Shown here one piece after another: positions 7,931-17,359 of a stretch of 64,000 bases of DNA. The notes under the pieces are model-generated. The model was not told the origin of the DNA, searched no databases, and saw nothing but the letters and a program-made list of their open reading frames with translations. A program made the translations under genes and the position numbers. The stretch lies in contig NZ_FLQT01000003.1 in assembly GCF_900088125.1 (NCBI RefSeq), forward strand, positions 1,611,071-1,675,070, written 5' to 3'. The stretch's first letter is position 1, and each line of letters starts with the position of its first letter. This DNA is from Peptoniphilus pacaensis (GTDB lineage: Bacteria; Bacillota; Clostridia; Tissierellales; Peptoniphilaceae).

Positions 7931-8725
7931 GTGAAAGAGCGTGCAGATGTCCTTTTAGTAAGAAAGAATCTGGCTCCTTCCCGGGAAAAAGCCAAGACCA
8001 TGATTATGGCGGGGGAAGCCTTTATCGGCACGGAGCGCATCGCCAAGGCCGGGCAGATGATCGATACGGATGCGGACATAACGGTTAAAGGCCACAGCTT
8101 GAAATACGTCTCTCGCGGGGGCTTTAAGCTGGAGAAAATCATCGAAAACTGCGGCATCGATCTCACGGGAAAAGTCTGTATGGACATCGGCTCCTCCACC
8201 GGCGGCTTTACCGATTGCATGTTGTCCCACGGGGCGAAAAAAGTCTACGCCGTGGACGTGGGTTACAATCAACTGGCCTACTCCCTGCGGGTGGATCCGC
8301 GGGTAGTGGTCATGGAACGCACCAATGTGCGCTATCTCGACCGGGAGGATCTCGACGATGCCATGGGCTTTATTTCCATCGACGTGTCCTTTATTTCCCT
8401 GGAGTTGGTGTTGCCCAAGGCCGTGAGCTATCTGTCCGATAACGGAAAAATCGCCGCGTTGATCAAGCCCCAATTCGAAGCGGGCAAGAACAAGGTGGGC
8501 AAGGGCGGCATCGTGTCCGATCCCAAGGTCCATGTGGATGTTTTAAATAAAATGTATGAGCTGGTATCGGGGCTGGGTATGTATCCCGAAGTGTTGACCT
8601 ATTCGCCCATACAAGGCGCGACGGGGAATACGGAGTTTTTAATGCTTATGACGAAGGATGCCGACGCCGCCGCTGAAGTGGATATCGAAGCGGTGGTACG
8701 GGCGTCCGGGGAGGAGTTCCGCTAA
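7931..8725 (+). CDS. tlyA: TlyA-family rRNA 2'-O-methyltransferase
   Basis: A 264-residue protein with an N-terminal S4 RNA-binding domain (about residues 1-62, ERADVLLVRKNLAPSREKAK) and a C-terminal FtsJ/RrmJ-like Rossmann domain with the SAM loop DIGSSTGGFTD and AVDVGYNQLA. TlyA methylates 16S and/or 23S rRNA riboses in actinobacteria; the activity in Bacillota (YqxC) is less certain. The start is GTG. The stop abuts the recN ATG without a gap. Confidence 0.92.
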   Translation: MKERADVLLVRKNLAPSREKAKTMIMAGEAFIGTERIAKAGQMIDTDADITVKGHSLKYVSRGGFKLEKIIENCGIDLTGKVCMDIGSSTGGFTDCMLSHGAKKVYAVDVGYNQLAYSLRVDPRVVVMERTNVRYLDREDLDDAMGFISIDVSFISLELVLPKAVSYLSDNGKIAALIKPQFEAGKNKVGKGGIVSDPKVHVDVLNKMYELVSGLGMYPEVLTYSPIQGATGNTEFLMLMTKDADAAAEVDIEAVVRASGEEFR

Positions 8726-10381
8726 ATGTTTTTACGCCTTCAAATCGATCATTTCGCCATTATCGATCATTCGTCCATGGAATTTCACGACGGCTTTTCC
8801 GTTTTAACCGGGGAGACCGGCGCGGGGAAGTCCATTATTATGGACGCCATGGGATTGATTCTCGGCGCGCGGGCGCAAAAGAATATGATTCGTAAAGACG
8901 CGGAAAAGGCGTCGATTCAGGGCGTTTTTGTGACGAAAAACAAGAAGGCGCTGGATTTTCTCGCGGAAAATAATATTCCTTTTGAAGACGTGATCATCGT
9001 GGAGCGAAGCCTCTATCGGGATCGGCCCTCCCTTTCCGAAATCAACGGCAAGATCGTTACCAACGCCCTCTTAAAAGAATTCGGGAGCATCATGGCTCTC
9101 TCAGGCGTACAGGGCGAGAACGGCTTTCTTATGAAGCCCAGTTTTCAGCTGGAGCTATTGGACCGCTTTTGCGGGGAAGACCAAAACAAAAATCTCGCCA
9201 AATTAAGTGAGGTATACGCCGAATACAGGGCCATTGAGGAACGGCTCAATAAAGAAGTGAAGGATCCGCAGGCCATGGCGCGGGAAGGGGATCTGCTGCG
9301 CTATCAGATCGAGGAGATCGAAACACTGGCCCTGGAAGAAGGGGAAGACGAAGCCCTGGCCGAGGAATTTCGCGCGAGAAACAGCCACACGGAAACCTTG
9401 GCCCTACTGCAGGAAATGAATCAGCTGGCCTATGAAGAAGGCGGTATTCGCTCCCTTCTGGATCGCTACGGCGGAGCCTTGGAGAAGGTTACACAAAACG
9501 ACAACGGCTTCAAGGATTTATTCGAAAGCTTCGAAGACATTCGCTACGGCTTTCAGGATTTGGCCCAGAGCTTGCGGGACAAGGGCGAAAATTTCGACGA
9601 CGACCCAGAGCGCCTGCAGGAAATTACGGAGCGGCTGGACGCCATTAACCGCTTGAAGCGAAAATACGGCGACAGCTACGAAAAGATTCAGGCCTTTTTG
9701 GAAGAAAGTCGGGAGCGCCTCGCTTTCATCGACGATTACGAACAGGTCACGGCAGCCATGAAAAAAGAATTGGAGGCAAAGAAGGAACAGGCGACGGCTC
9801 TGTCCCACAGCTTGCGAAAGCGGCGCATGGATGCGGCTCGTCAGCTGGAGGGGCGCATGGCCCGGGAAATGGAAGAGCTGGACATTCACGGTGCGGCATT
9901 TAAAGTGGATTTTTCCGAAAAGTCCCTTTCCGCCGACGGCATGGACGGCATCTGCTATCTCATCGCCACAAACAAGGGCGAAGATTTGCAGCCCATGGCG
10001 GACATCGCATCGGGCGGTGAAATCAGCCGCATCTTCTTAGCTTTTATCAGTATATTTGCCGAATTAGACGAACGGGAAATTCTTATTCTCGACGAAGTGG
10101 ACACGGGCATGAGCGGTAAGACCGCTAAAGTCGTGGCGGAGAAGATTAAGCGCCTGTCGAAGGACCGGCAGCTCATCGTCGTCAGCCACTTGCCCCAAGT
10201 GGTGGCGCGGGCCGATCGCCAATACCGCATACAAAAGCGGGAAGAGGCGGGCCGCACCATTTCCTACGTTCAAAAGTTAAACGAGGAAGAGCGGATCGCC
10301 ATGCTCGCCACCATGATCAGCGGCGAAGACACGGAAAAGACCCGAGACACGGCACGTGAAATGCTACAAAACCGGATTTAG
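8726..10381 (+). CDS. recN: DNA repair protein RecN
   Basis: A 551-residue SMC-like ATPase of recombinational repair. Walker A is GETGAGKS near residue 31; Walker B is ILILDEVDTGMSGKTA near residue 450, preceded by the signature-type DIASGGEISR. The middle is a coiled coil interrupted by a hinge. It starts directly after the tlyA stop, which implies translational coupling. The argR gene that often sits between tlyA and recN is absent. Confidence 0.96.
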   Translation: MFLRLQIDHFAIIDHSSMEFHDGFSVLTGETGAGKSIIMDAMGLILGARAQKNMIRKDAEKASIQGVFVTKNKKALDFLAENNIPFEDVIIVERSLYRDRPSLSEINGKIVTNALLKEFGSIMALSGVQGENGFLMKPSFQLELLDRFCGEDQNKNLAKLSEVYAEYRAIEERLNKEVKDPQAMAREGDLLRYQIEEIETLALEEGEDEALAEEFRARNSHTETLALLQEMNQLAYEEGGIRSLLDRYGGALEKVTQNDNGFKDLFESFEDIRYGFQDLAQSLRDKGENFDDDPERLQEITERLDAINRLKRKYGDSYEKIQAFLEESRERLAFIDDYEQVTAAMKKELEAKKEQATALSHSLRKRRMDAARQLEGRMAREMEELDIHGAAFKVDFSEKSLSADGMDGICYLIATNKGEDLQPMADIASGGEISRIFLAFISIFAELDEREILILDEVDTGMSGKTAKVVAEKIKRLSKDRQLIVVSHLPQVVARADRQYRIQKREEAGRTISYVQKLNEEERIAMLATMISGEDTEKTRDTAREMLQNRI

Positions 10382-10389
10382 GAGGTTTT

Positions 10390-10941
10390 ATGATTTCTGA
10401 AGAGCGCATTATACGCAGCGAAAAAATTTATGAAGGCAAGGTGGTAACCTTGCGTTGCCATACCGTGGAGCTGGACGGCCAACGCTACGGCAAGAGAGAA
10501 GTGGTGGAACACGGCGGCGGCTGCACCATGGTGGCTCTTTGCGAAGGCGGATTGATTCCTTTCGTAAGGCAGTACCGCATCGCGACGAAAAAGTATTTGC
10601 TGGAGCTTCCCGCCGGTCTTATTGAACACAACGAAAATCCCATGAAAGCCGCCATTCGCGAGCTGGCCGAGGAGACGGGCCTCGTGGCGGAATCCGCCGA
10701 GTTCCTGCTGGAAGCTTACACATCGCCGGGCTTTACCAATGAAAAGATCCATATCTTTTATTGCGAAAACCCCACGCCCGGGGAAATGCACTTAGACGAT
10801 ACGGAAGATTTGGAGGTCGTCTATATGGACTTGGACGAGGCCCTGCGCATGGTTAAGCTGGGCGAAATTGTGGACGCGAAAACCATTATCGGGCTTTACG
10901 CCGTAAAAGAAATGAGAGAGAAAAATGAATCAAACCATTGA
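10390..10941 (+). CDS. nudF: ADP-ribose pyrophosphatase (NUDIX hydrolase)
   Basis: 183 residues with a complete Nudix box GLIEHNENPMKAAIRELAEETG (pattern GX5EX7REUXEEXGU). The N-terminal strand swap region and the position resemble NudF/YqkG, which splits ADP-ribose into AMP and ribose 5-phosphate. This suits the two nucleoside phosphorylases that follow, since all three feed ribose phosphate salvage. It has an AGGAGG ribosome binding site, and its end overlaps the next gene by 17 bp. Confidence 0.93.
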   Translation: MISEERIIRSEKIYEGKVVTLRCHTVELDGQRYGKREVVEHGGGCTMVALCEGGLIPFVRQYRIATKKYLLELPAGLIEHNENPMKAAIRELAEETGLVAESAEFLLEAYTSPGFTNEKIHIFYCENPTPGEMHLDDTEDLEVVYMDLDEALRMVKLGEIVDAKTIIGLYAVKEMREKNESNH

Positions 10942-11722
10942 TTACTTAAATAAACAAACGACGATCCGTCCGGAGATCGGCATTATTTTAGGAAGCGGCT
11001 TAGGCGATTTTGCAGAATCCATCGAAAACGCCGTGGCCATTCCCTACAAAGACATTCCCGGATTTAAACAATCCACAGTGCAAGGCCACAGCGGCGAGCT
11101 GATTTTCGGCACCCTGGCGGGGAAGAATATCGTGGCTATGAAGGGCCGCATCCACTTTTACGAAGGGGTGGACATGGACGATGTGGTCTTTCCGACAAAG
11201 ATCCTCTGCGAGCTGGGCGTAAAGACATTAATCGTGACCAATGCCGCCGGCGGCGTCAACGAAGCTTTTGAACCCGGCGACCTGATGATTATCAAAGATC
11301 ACATTAATTTCAACGGCAAGAACCCTTTGATCGGTCCCAACGACGGCAAGGGCGAGCGCTTCCCGGACATGTCCTATGCCTACGACGGAAAGTTGGAGGC
11401 TCTGGTGGAATCCGTGGCGGCGGAATTAAAGATCAAGCATCAATCCGGCGTTTATATGTACATGACCGGCCCCAGCTACGAAACCCCGGCGGAAGTGCGC
11501 ATGGCCCGCATCTTAGGCGCCGATGCCGTAGGCATGAGCACGGTGCCTGAAGTGATCATCGCCAATCACCGCGGCGTAAAGGTTATCGGCATTTCCTGCA
11601 TCACCAATATGGCGGCGGGTATTTTGGATCAACCCTTGGAACATGAGGAAGTCATCGAGATTTCCGCTCGCGTCGCCGACGACTTTAAGGCACTGGTGAC
11701 CAAGACCATCGAGGTGATTTAA
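10925..11722 (+). CDS. punA: Purine-nucleoside phosphorylase
   Basis: A 265-residue trimeric-type PNP (PNP/MTAP family) converting purine nucleosides and phosphate into base and ribose 1-phosphate. The evidence is GIILGSGLGDFAE (phosphate loop), QGHSGELIFG, MKGRIHFYEG, the TNAAGG block and GMSTVPEVI near residue 200. It lies between nudF and the pyrimidine phosphorylase and is 1 bp from the latter, forming a nucleoside salvage unit. Confidence 0.95.
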   Translation: MNQTIDYLNKQTTIRPEIGIILGSGLGDFAESIENAVAIPYKDIPGFKQSTVQGHSGELIFGTLAGKNIVAMKGRIHFYEGVDMDDVVFPTKILCELGVKTLIVTNAAGGVNEAFEPGDLMIIKDHINFNGKNPLIGPNDGKGERFPDMSYAYDGKLEALVESVAAELKIKHQSGVYMYMTGPSYETPAEVRMARILGADAVGMSTVPEVIIANHRGVKVIGISCITNMAAGILDQPLEHEEVIEISARVADDFKALVTKTIEVI

Positions 11723-11723
11723 T

Positions 11724-13037
11724 ATGAGCGTACTGGAAGTTATCGAAAAGAAAAAACACGGCGAATGCCTGTCAAAAGAAGAAATCGAGAACACTATCGC
11801 CGGCTATCTTTCCGGCGAGGTAAAAGATTACCAAATGAGCGCCCTCTTAATGGCGATTTACTTTTCCGGCATGGACAAGGATGAAATCGCCGATTTGACG
11901 CGCACCATCATCGACTCCGGCGACACTGTGGATCTATCCTCCATTCGAGGCACCGTCGTGGACAAGCACTCCACCGGCGGTGTCGGCGATACGACCACAC
12001 TCATCGTCGGCCCCATTCTTTCCGCCTACGGCCTGCCCTTCGGCAAGATGAGCGGCCGCGGCCTGGGCCACACCGGCGGCACCTTGGACAAGCTGGAATC
12101 CATTCCCGGTCTGCGTGTGGATTTAAGTATGGATGAAATCGTCTCATCCACCAATGCCATCGGCATGGCCGTCGCCGGGCAGACGGCGAATATTACGCCG
12201 GCGGACAAGAAGCTCTACGCCCTGCGCGACGCCACGGCTACGGTGGATTCCATTCCCTTAATCGCATCGAGCATTATGAGCAAGAAGCTGGCCATTCACG
12301 GCGACTGCCTTCTCCTGGATGTAAAGGTGGGCGACGGCGCCTTTATGAAAGATAAAGAATCGGCCCGTGCCTTGGCGGAAACCATGGTAACCATCGGCGA
12401 ATCTTTCGGACGCAAGACATTGGCCATTCTAACGGCCATGGAAGAGCCCTTGGGCCGCGCCGTAGGTAATGCCCTGGAAGTGGAAGAAGCCATCGCCACC
12501 CTAAAGGGACAGGGCCCCGAGGACCTGACAGAACTTTGCATCACCCTCTCTACGAAGCTGATTCATTTGGCGGAAGGTGGAGATATGGACGCCATTCGCG
12601 AAAAGGTGGAAGCCTTAATCGCAAACGGAAAAGCCCTTGAAAAATTCAGAGCCTTCGTGAAGAACCAAGGCGGCGACGACGCCGTCATCGACGATCCGAC
12701 TATTTTTCCGCAGACGGAAAAATCCTTCGACGTCATCAGCGAAAGAGATGGCTATCTTAACCATTTGCCCGCCCACGAAATCGGCATTATCTCCAGAGAC
12801 TTGGGCGCGGGACGGGTGACCATGGACGACGAATTGGACATGGCCGCCGGCGTGTACCTGCATAAGAAGCGCGGGGACCGGGTGAAGAAGGGCGAGGTGC
12901 TGGCTACCTTTTACGGCGGAAAGAACCGCCCCTTCGAAGAGCTGGCGGAGCGCTTTTTATCCATTGTCCGTTTTTCCGACGAGTCGGTTTCCGTGGAGCC
13001 TTTAATTATAGACGAGGTTTATTATGGACATAAGTAA
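11724..13037 (+). CDS. pdp: Pyrimidine-nucleoside phosphorylase
   Basis: A 437-residue thymidine/uridine phosphorylase family enzyme. The glycine-rich phosphate site DKHSTGGVGD and the KMSGRGLGHTGGTLDK motif are the family signature, and a C-terminal alpha/beta hammerhead domain (VTMDDELDMAAGVYLHKKRGDRV) is present. It releases thymine or uracil and (deoxy)ribose 1-phosphate. It follows punA by one base and overlaps the M50 protease gene by 14 bp. Confidence 0.95.
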   Translation: MSVLEVIEKKKHGECLSKEEIENTIAGYLSGEVKDYQMSALLMAIYFSGMDKDEIADLTRTIIDSGDTVDLSSIRGTVVDKHSTGGVGDTTTLIVGPILSAYGLPFGKMSGRGLGHTGGTLDKLESIPGLRVDLSMDEIVSSTNAIGMAVAGQTANITPADKKLYALRDATATVDSIPLIASSIMSKKLAIHGDCLLLDVKVGDGAFMKDKESARALAETMVTIGESFGRKTLAILTAMEEPLGRAVGNALEVEEAIATLKGQGPEDLTELCITLSTKLIHLAEGGDMDAIREKVEALIANGKALEKFRAFVKNQGGDDAVIDDPTIFPQTEKSFDVISERDGYLNHLPAHEIGIISRDLGAGRVTMDDELDMAAGVYLHKKRGDRVKKGEVLATFYGGKNRPFEELAERFLSIVRFSDESVSVEPLIIDEVYYGHK

Positions 13038-13632
13038 TTACATCTGGTCGATACCGGCATTAATCATTGCCATCGTCGGCCACGAAATCGGCCACGGCTA
13101 CGTTTCCTATCTCTTAGGCGACGAGACGGCGAAACGGGACGGCCGCTTAAGTTTAAATCCCCTGGATCACATCGATCCCATCGGGCTTTTGTTTATGATC
13201 GTCTTTCGTTTCGGTTGGGCGAAGGCCGTGCCCATTAATCCCTCCTACTACAAGAATCGAAAGAAGGGAACCATCCTCGTGTCCCTTGCAGGGGTGACGG
13301 TGAATTTTATTTTCGCCCTTATCGGCGCCATATTCTTCGTGTGGACGTCGAAGCATAATTTCGTCATCAGTAATTTCTTTTTGCACTTTCTTTGGTACAA
13401 CGCCATGCTCGGCGTCTTCAATCTCGTGCCCCTGCCGCCCTTGGACGGATCGAAGGTGCTGGCATCCCTCTTGCCGCCCAAGGCGGAATATAATTTCTAC
13501 CGCTACGAAAAATACTTCTACTGGATTTTATTTTTAGGCGTGGTTTCCGGAATTATTCCCCGTGTCATCGGGCCGGCGGTACAAGGGCTTATCGATCTCT
13601 TCGTTAATTTAGGGATTGTACTCGTCTCATGA
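13024..13632 (+). CDS. Site-2 protease family (M50) zinc metalloprotease, YwhC-like
   Basis: A 202-residue membrane protein with HEIGH (residues 20-24, zinc ligands and catalytic Glu) in the first helix and NLVPLPPLDGSKVL, the second zinc-ligand motif, near residue 138. Four to five hydrophobic segments are visible. It lacks a PDZ domain, so it belongs to the short YwhC-like group found next to scpA in many Bacillota, whose substrate is unknown. It overlaps both pdp and scpA. Confidence 0.92.
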   Translation: MDISNYIWSIPALIIAIVGHEIGHGYVSYLLGDETAKRDGRLSLNPLDHIDPIGLLFMIVFRFGWAKAVPINPSYYKNRKKGTILVSLAGVTVNFIFALIGAIFFVWTSKHNFVISNFFLHFLWYNAMLGVFNLVPLPPLDGSKVLASLLPPKAEYNFYRYEKYFYWILFLGVVSGIIPRVIGPAVQGLIDLFVNLGIVLVS

Positions 13633-14366
13633 GTTACGAATTAGTTTACGGCTCTTTTTCCGGGCCCATGGAGGTTTTGCTGGAGCTTATAAAAAAGCGG
13701 GAGATGGACATTTACGATATTCAAATCCACGTCCTCGTCGACGATTTTCTGTCCTATATGGACGGCATGACGGGACCGATTTTGGATTCCATGGTGGATT
13801 TTCTCGCCATGGCCAGCTACCTCCTCGCCATTAAAAGCCGCATGCTTCTGCCGAAGCCGGTGATGGAAGAAGAGGAGGAAGAAGAGGACCCGCGCAAAGA
13901 CCTCGTGGAGCGCATTGTGGAATACAAGCGCATCAAGGCGGCGAGCTTATTGCTTGACGAAATGGCCGCTTTTGAGGACGGCGCCATTTACAAGAAGCAG
14001 GAAGACTTCTCCGATTTTTCCGAGGAGGAGCTCATGGCCGAAGGCGATGCGTCCCGCTTGGCGAAGGCCTTTAAAGAGGTCATGCTCCGCTTCGAAATTC
14101 ACGAGGCCGCCCAACGCTCTTTGGAAAAAATCCCCGCGGCGGAGTTCAGCTTCAAGCAGGCGACGGAAAAAATCGAAGCCGCCTTTCGCAAGTGGGAACG
14201 GCCGCGGTTTTTCCGCATGATGGAAGATGCGGAAAGCCGCATCGAAATCGTCACGGTTTTTCTCACTCTATTAGAGCTGATGAAGCTCGAAAAAATCTCC
14301 TGCAAGCAAGAGGGGAAAGATATTGTGCTGATAAAAAAAGGAATGGTACATGGATCTGAAAGCTAA
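13629..14366 (+). CDS. scpA: Segregation and condensation protein A
   Basis: A 245-residue kleisin that bridges SMC heads. FSGPMEVLLELIKKREMDIYDIQI and MVDFLAMASYLLAIKSRMLLPKP are conserved ScpA blocks. An acidic linker (EEEEEEED, residues 78-86) separates the N-terminal domain from the C-terminal winged helix (VTVFLTLLELMKLEKISCKQE). Its ATGA start overlaps the M50 gene and its 3' end overlaps scpB by 17 bp. Confidence 0.96.
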   Translation: MSYELVYGSFSGPMEVLLELIKKREMDIYDIQIHVLVDDFLSYMDGMTGPILDSMVDFLAMASYLLAIKSRMLLPKPVMEEEEEEEDPRKDLVERIVEYKRIKAASLLLDEMAAFEDGAIYKKQEDFSDFSEEELMAEGDASRLAKAFKEVMLRFEIHEAAQRSLEKIPAAEFSFKQATEKIEAAFRKWERPRFFRMMEDAESRIEIVTVFLTLLELMKLEKISCKQEGKDIVLIKKGMVHGSES

Positions 14367-14871
14367 ATTGGAGGCCCTGCTATTCGCCTGGGGCGACCCG
14401 ATTTCCGAAAAAGAAATACAGGAAGCCTTAAATGTCACGGCGAAGGAGCTTCGGCCGGTTTTAACTGAATTACAAGAGGATCTTTCCGCCGAGGACAGAG
14501 GCTTGCGCCTGGTCCGTGTGGAAGACAGTTACCAGCTTTCCACCAAGCCGGAACTTTTTGATGCCATCAGCGAGTTTGCGAAAAAGACCCGGACGAAAAG
14601 CTTATCCAACGCGGCCTTGGAAACCCTGTCCATCGTTGCCTACAAGCAGCCGGTGCTAAAATCAGAGATCGAAGACATACGGGGTGTGCGCTGCGATCAG
14701 GTGTTGAAAAGCTTAGAGCGCATTAATTTAGTTACCGTCCTCGGTCGCATGGAAATTCCCGGCAGACCGAAGGTTTACGGCACCACGGAGACATTTTTGC
14801 GAAAATTCGGCCTGTCCCATTTAGAAGATTTGCCGAAAGCGGAAGAGGAAGAGGAGACGGAAGAATCATGA
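14350..14871 (+). CDS. scpB: Segregation and condensation protein B
   Basis: A 173-residue protein with two winged-helix domains that dimerises on ScpA. LEALLFAWGDPISEKEIQEAL and LETLSIVAYKQPVLKSEIEDIRGV are the family signatures, and the end has the usual acidic tail. The gene is embedded in the scpA-scpB-rluB overlap chain (17 bp before, 4 bp after). Confidence 0.96.
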   Translation: MDLKAKLEALLFAWGDPISEKEIQEALNVTAKELRPVLTELQEDLSAEDRGLRLVRVEDSYQLSTKPELFDAISEFAKKTRTKSLSNAALETLSIVAYKQPVLKSEIEDIRGVRCDQVLKSLERINLVTVLGRMEIPGRPKVYGTTETFLRKFGLSHLEDLPKAEEEEETEES

Positions 14872-15578
14872 GACTTCAAAAATTTATGGCCCATGCCGGC
14901 GTCGCCAGCCGCAGAAAATGCGAAGAGATCATCGAAGCCGGCCGCGTGAAGGTCAACGGAGAAACCGTCACCGAGCAGGGCGTGCAGGTGGAGGAGAATG
15001 ATAAAGTCACCGTGGACGGAAAGCTTTTGCGCATACCGAAGAGCAATCATTACATTTTATTAAACAAGCCGCGGGGCGTGGTCTCCACTGCCGACGACAA
15101 CAAGGGCCGCAAGACAGTCCTGGACATCGTGCCCGTGGCGAAAGGCCGTCGCCTTTATCCCGTGGGGCGACTGGATATGGATTCCTCGGGGCTTTTGCTC
15201 TTAACCGATGACGGGGAGCTGACCCAGCGTTTGCTCCATCCGAAATACGAGCTGGAGAAGACCTATCGGGTCACGGTGAAGGGCGTTATCGACGAGGATA
15301 CGGCGAAGAAGCTTTCCTCCGGCGTTCAATTAAAAGACGGCATGACATCGCCTGCGACCTTTAAAATTCTCGAGCACAGAAACGCAAAGACCCGTCTGGA
15401 ATGTACCATTCACGAAGGGCGAAACCGACAGATTCGCCGCATGTTTGAAGCTGTCGGTGCAGAGGTCGTGGAGCTGGAGCGGATTCAAATGGGTCCCTTA
15501 AAGCTGGGCCAGCTGGGCAAAGGGGAGTATCGCTCCTTGCGTGAAAAAGAAATTCGGATGCTGAAGTCATGGAAGTAA
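14868..15578 (+). CDS. rluB: Ribosomal large subunit pseudouridine synthase RluB
   Basis: 236 residues: an N-terminal S4 domain (LQKFMAHAGVASRRKCEEII) and a RsuA/RluB/E/F catalytic domain with VGRLDMDSSGLLLLTDDGEL, where the first Asp is the nucleophile. GRNRQIRRMFEAVG is the second signature. It isomerises a 23S rRNA uridine near helix 90. The usual position after scpB supports RluB over RsuA. It overlaps the following methyltransferase gene by 10 bp. Confidence 0.94.
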   Translation: MRLQKFMAHAGVASRRKCEEIIEAGRVKVNGETVTEQGVQVEENDKVTVDGKLLRIPKSNHYILLNKPRGVVSTADDNKGRKTVLDIVPVAKGRRLYPVGRLDMDSSGLLLLTDDGELTQRLLHPKYELEKTYRVTVKGVIDEDTAKKLSSGVQLKDGMTSPATFKILEHRNAKTRLECTIHEGRNRQIRRMFEAVGAEVVELERIQMGPLKLGQLGKGEYRSLREKEIRMLKSWK

Positions 15579-16126
15579 TGCCCACATCCGCCGTGGCTTG
15601 GTCCCATGTCATGCTGGAATGCTTTTTAAAACATGACCACTTGGTCGTGGATCTCACGGCGGGGAAGGGGAAAGACACCTTGTTTGCGGCGAAGCGGGCG
15701 AGGGACGTGGTGGCCATGGACATTCAACCCGCCGCCATCGAACAGACCCGGGCCCTTTTAAGGGAGCAGGACATAAAAAATGTGCGCCTGATCTGCGACA
15801 GCCACGAAGCTTTGGCGAATTACGTCGATATCGATTCCGTGGATGCCTTCGTCATGAATCTGGGCTATTTGCCCGGCGGCGACAAGGACATTACCACCCT
15901 GTGGTCTTCTACGAAGCGGACCTTGGAAATCATCCTTTCCGCCATGAAGTCCGGCGCCATGATCAGCCTTTCGATTTACCCCGGTCACGAGGCGGGGAAG
16001 ATCGAAAGCGAAGGCATCGAAGAGATGCTCGCAAAGCTCGATCAAAAGAAATTTAAGGTGAACAAGATCACCTTTCCCAATCAGAAACATTGCCCGCCCT
16101 ATTGGGTAGGCATCGCGAGGTGTTAA
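15569..16126 (+). CDS. mnmM: Class I SAM methyltransferase, MnmM (YtqB)-like
   Basis: A 185-residue small Rossmann methyltransferase with VDLTAGKGKDTLFAA as the SAM loop, AMDIQPAAIEQTR as the acidic motif II, and NLGYLPGGDK as the catalytic region. This pattern matches YtqB, described as the tRNA (mnm5s2U) methyltransferase MnmM in Bacillus. Family assignment is good; the exact substrate here is inferred. It is coupled to rluB and ends directly before the flavoprotein gene. Confidence 0.8.
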   Translation: MEVMPTSAVAWSHVMLECFLKHDHLVVDLTAGKGKDTLFAAKRARDVVAMDIQPAAIEQTRALLREQDIKNVRLICDSHEALANYVDIDSVDAFVMNLGYLPGGDKDITTLWSSTKRTLEIILSAMKSGAMISLSIYPGHEAGKIESEGIEEMLAKLDQKKFKVNKITFPNQKHCPPYWVGIARC

Positions 16127-17359
16127 ATGATACTCGTCATAGGAGGCGGACCCGCCGGCATGATGGCCGCTGCAAAGGCGTCGGAGACGGCGGAGGTCAC
16201 CTTAATCGAAAAAAATGAAAAGCTGGGCAAAAAGCTGTTTATTACGGGAAAGGGACGTTGCAATCTCTGTAACGACTGCGACGATCCCTTTTTCTTTGAG
16301 TGCTTAAATCGAAACGCAAGCTTTATGTACTCATCTTATTACAGCCTTACCGGCGCCATGCTGAAGGATTTTTTCGAAAGCCGCGGCACGCCTTTGAAAG
16401 TGGAGCGTGGGGACAGGGTATTTCCCAAAAGCGACAAGTCCTCGGACATCATCAAGACCTTGGAAAAAGAGCTGAGAAAAAACAAAGTGGACATTCGTTT
16501 GAACACCACGGTGAAAGCCATTCGTTACGCAGATGAGGGCTACGACCTAGTGACCGATAAGGGCACGATCCACGGCGACAGAGTCATCGTGGCGACGGGG
16601 GGCATGACCTATCGACTCACCGGCTCCACCGGCGACGGCTACCAATGGGCGAAAGATTTCGGCATGGGTGTGGTCAAGCCCGTGGCGGGTCTCGTGGGGC
16701 TGCGACTGAAAGAAAATTACTTAGAGATGTTGTCGGGTTTGTCCTTAAAAAATGTAGAGCTCACGGCGAAAACGGAAGCGGGGACCTTTACGGATTTCGG
16801 CGAAATGCTCTTCACCCATTTCGGCGTTAGCGGGCCCATCGTCTTGAGCATTTCCTCAAAGATCAATCGCGTAAAAGACGTGGATTTATGTTTGGATCTA
16901 AAGCCGGCCCTGGACGACGAGGTGCTGGACAAACGGCTTTTGCGGGAAATAAATGAAAATCCGAATCGAGCCATCCACACCATGATGAAACATCTTTTGC
17001 CGAAATCATTAATCGAGCCGGTGCTGGATGAGGCGCAGGTGCCGAAAGATCTGCCGTGCCATCAGTTGACGGCCGAGATGCGCCGGGCTTTGGTTCACAC
17101 CTTAAAAAACTTTCCCCTGCATTACCTGGGCCTATTTAACGAAAACACGGGGATCATTACCACCGGCGGCGTCGACGTTAAGGACGTGGACCCGTCGACA
17201 ATGGAGAGCCGCAGGGCCAAAGACGTTTATTTTTGCGGTGAAGTTTTGGATGTTGACGGCCCCACCGGGGGCTTTAATTTACAGATCGCATTTTCCACCG
17301 GCTACTTAGCCGGCATGTGTGCGGGGGAGGAGGAAGCAAATGAAGACCATAGCCATTGA
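16127..17359 (+). CDS. HI0933/BaiN-family NAD(P)/FAD-dependent oxidoreductase
   Basis: 410 residues. The N-terminal dinucleotide motif GGGPAGMMAA, the KLGKKLFITGKGRCNLCN segment and the C-terminal CGEVLDVDGPTGGFNLQIAFSTG are the HI0933 (YhiN) signature. The protein is a soluble FAD enzyme of unknown physiological substrate; the BaiN label in databases rests on bile-acid work in one species. The gene is locked into the operon (1-bp spacing before, 20-bp overlap with cmk). Confidence 0.88.
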   Translation: MILVIGGGPAGMMAAAKASETAEVTLIEKNEKLGKKLFITGKGRCNLCNDCDDPFFFECLNRNASFMYSSYYSLTGAMLKDFFESRGTPLKVERGDRVFPKSDKSSDIIKTLEKELRKNKVDIRLNTTVKAIRYADEGYDLVTDKGTIHGDRVIVATGGMTYRLTGSTGDGYQWAKDFGMGVVKPVAGLVGLRLKENYLEMLSGLSLKNVELTAKTEAGTFTDFGEMLFTHFGVSGPIVLSISSKINRVKDVDLCLDLKPALDDEVLDKRLLREINENPNRAIHTMMKHLLPKSLIEPVLDEAQVPKDLPCHQLTAEMRRALVHTLKNFPLHYLGLFNENTGIITTGGVDVKDVDPSTMESRRAKDVYFCGEVLDVDGPTGGFNLQIAFSTGYLAGMCAGEEEANEDHSH

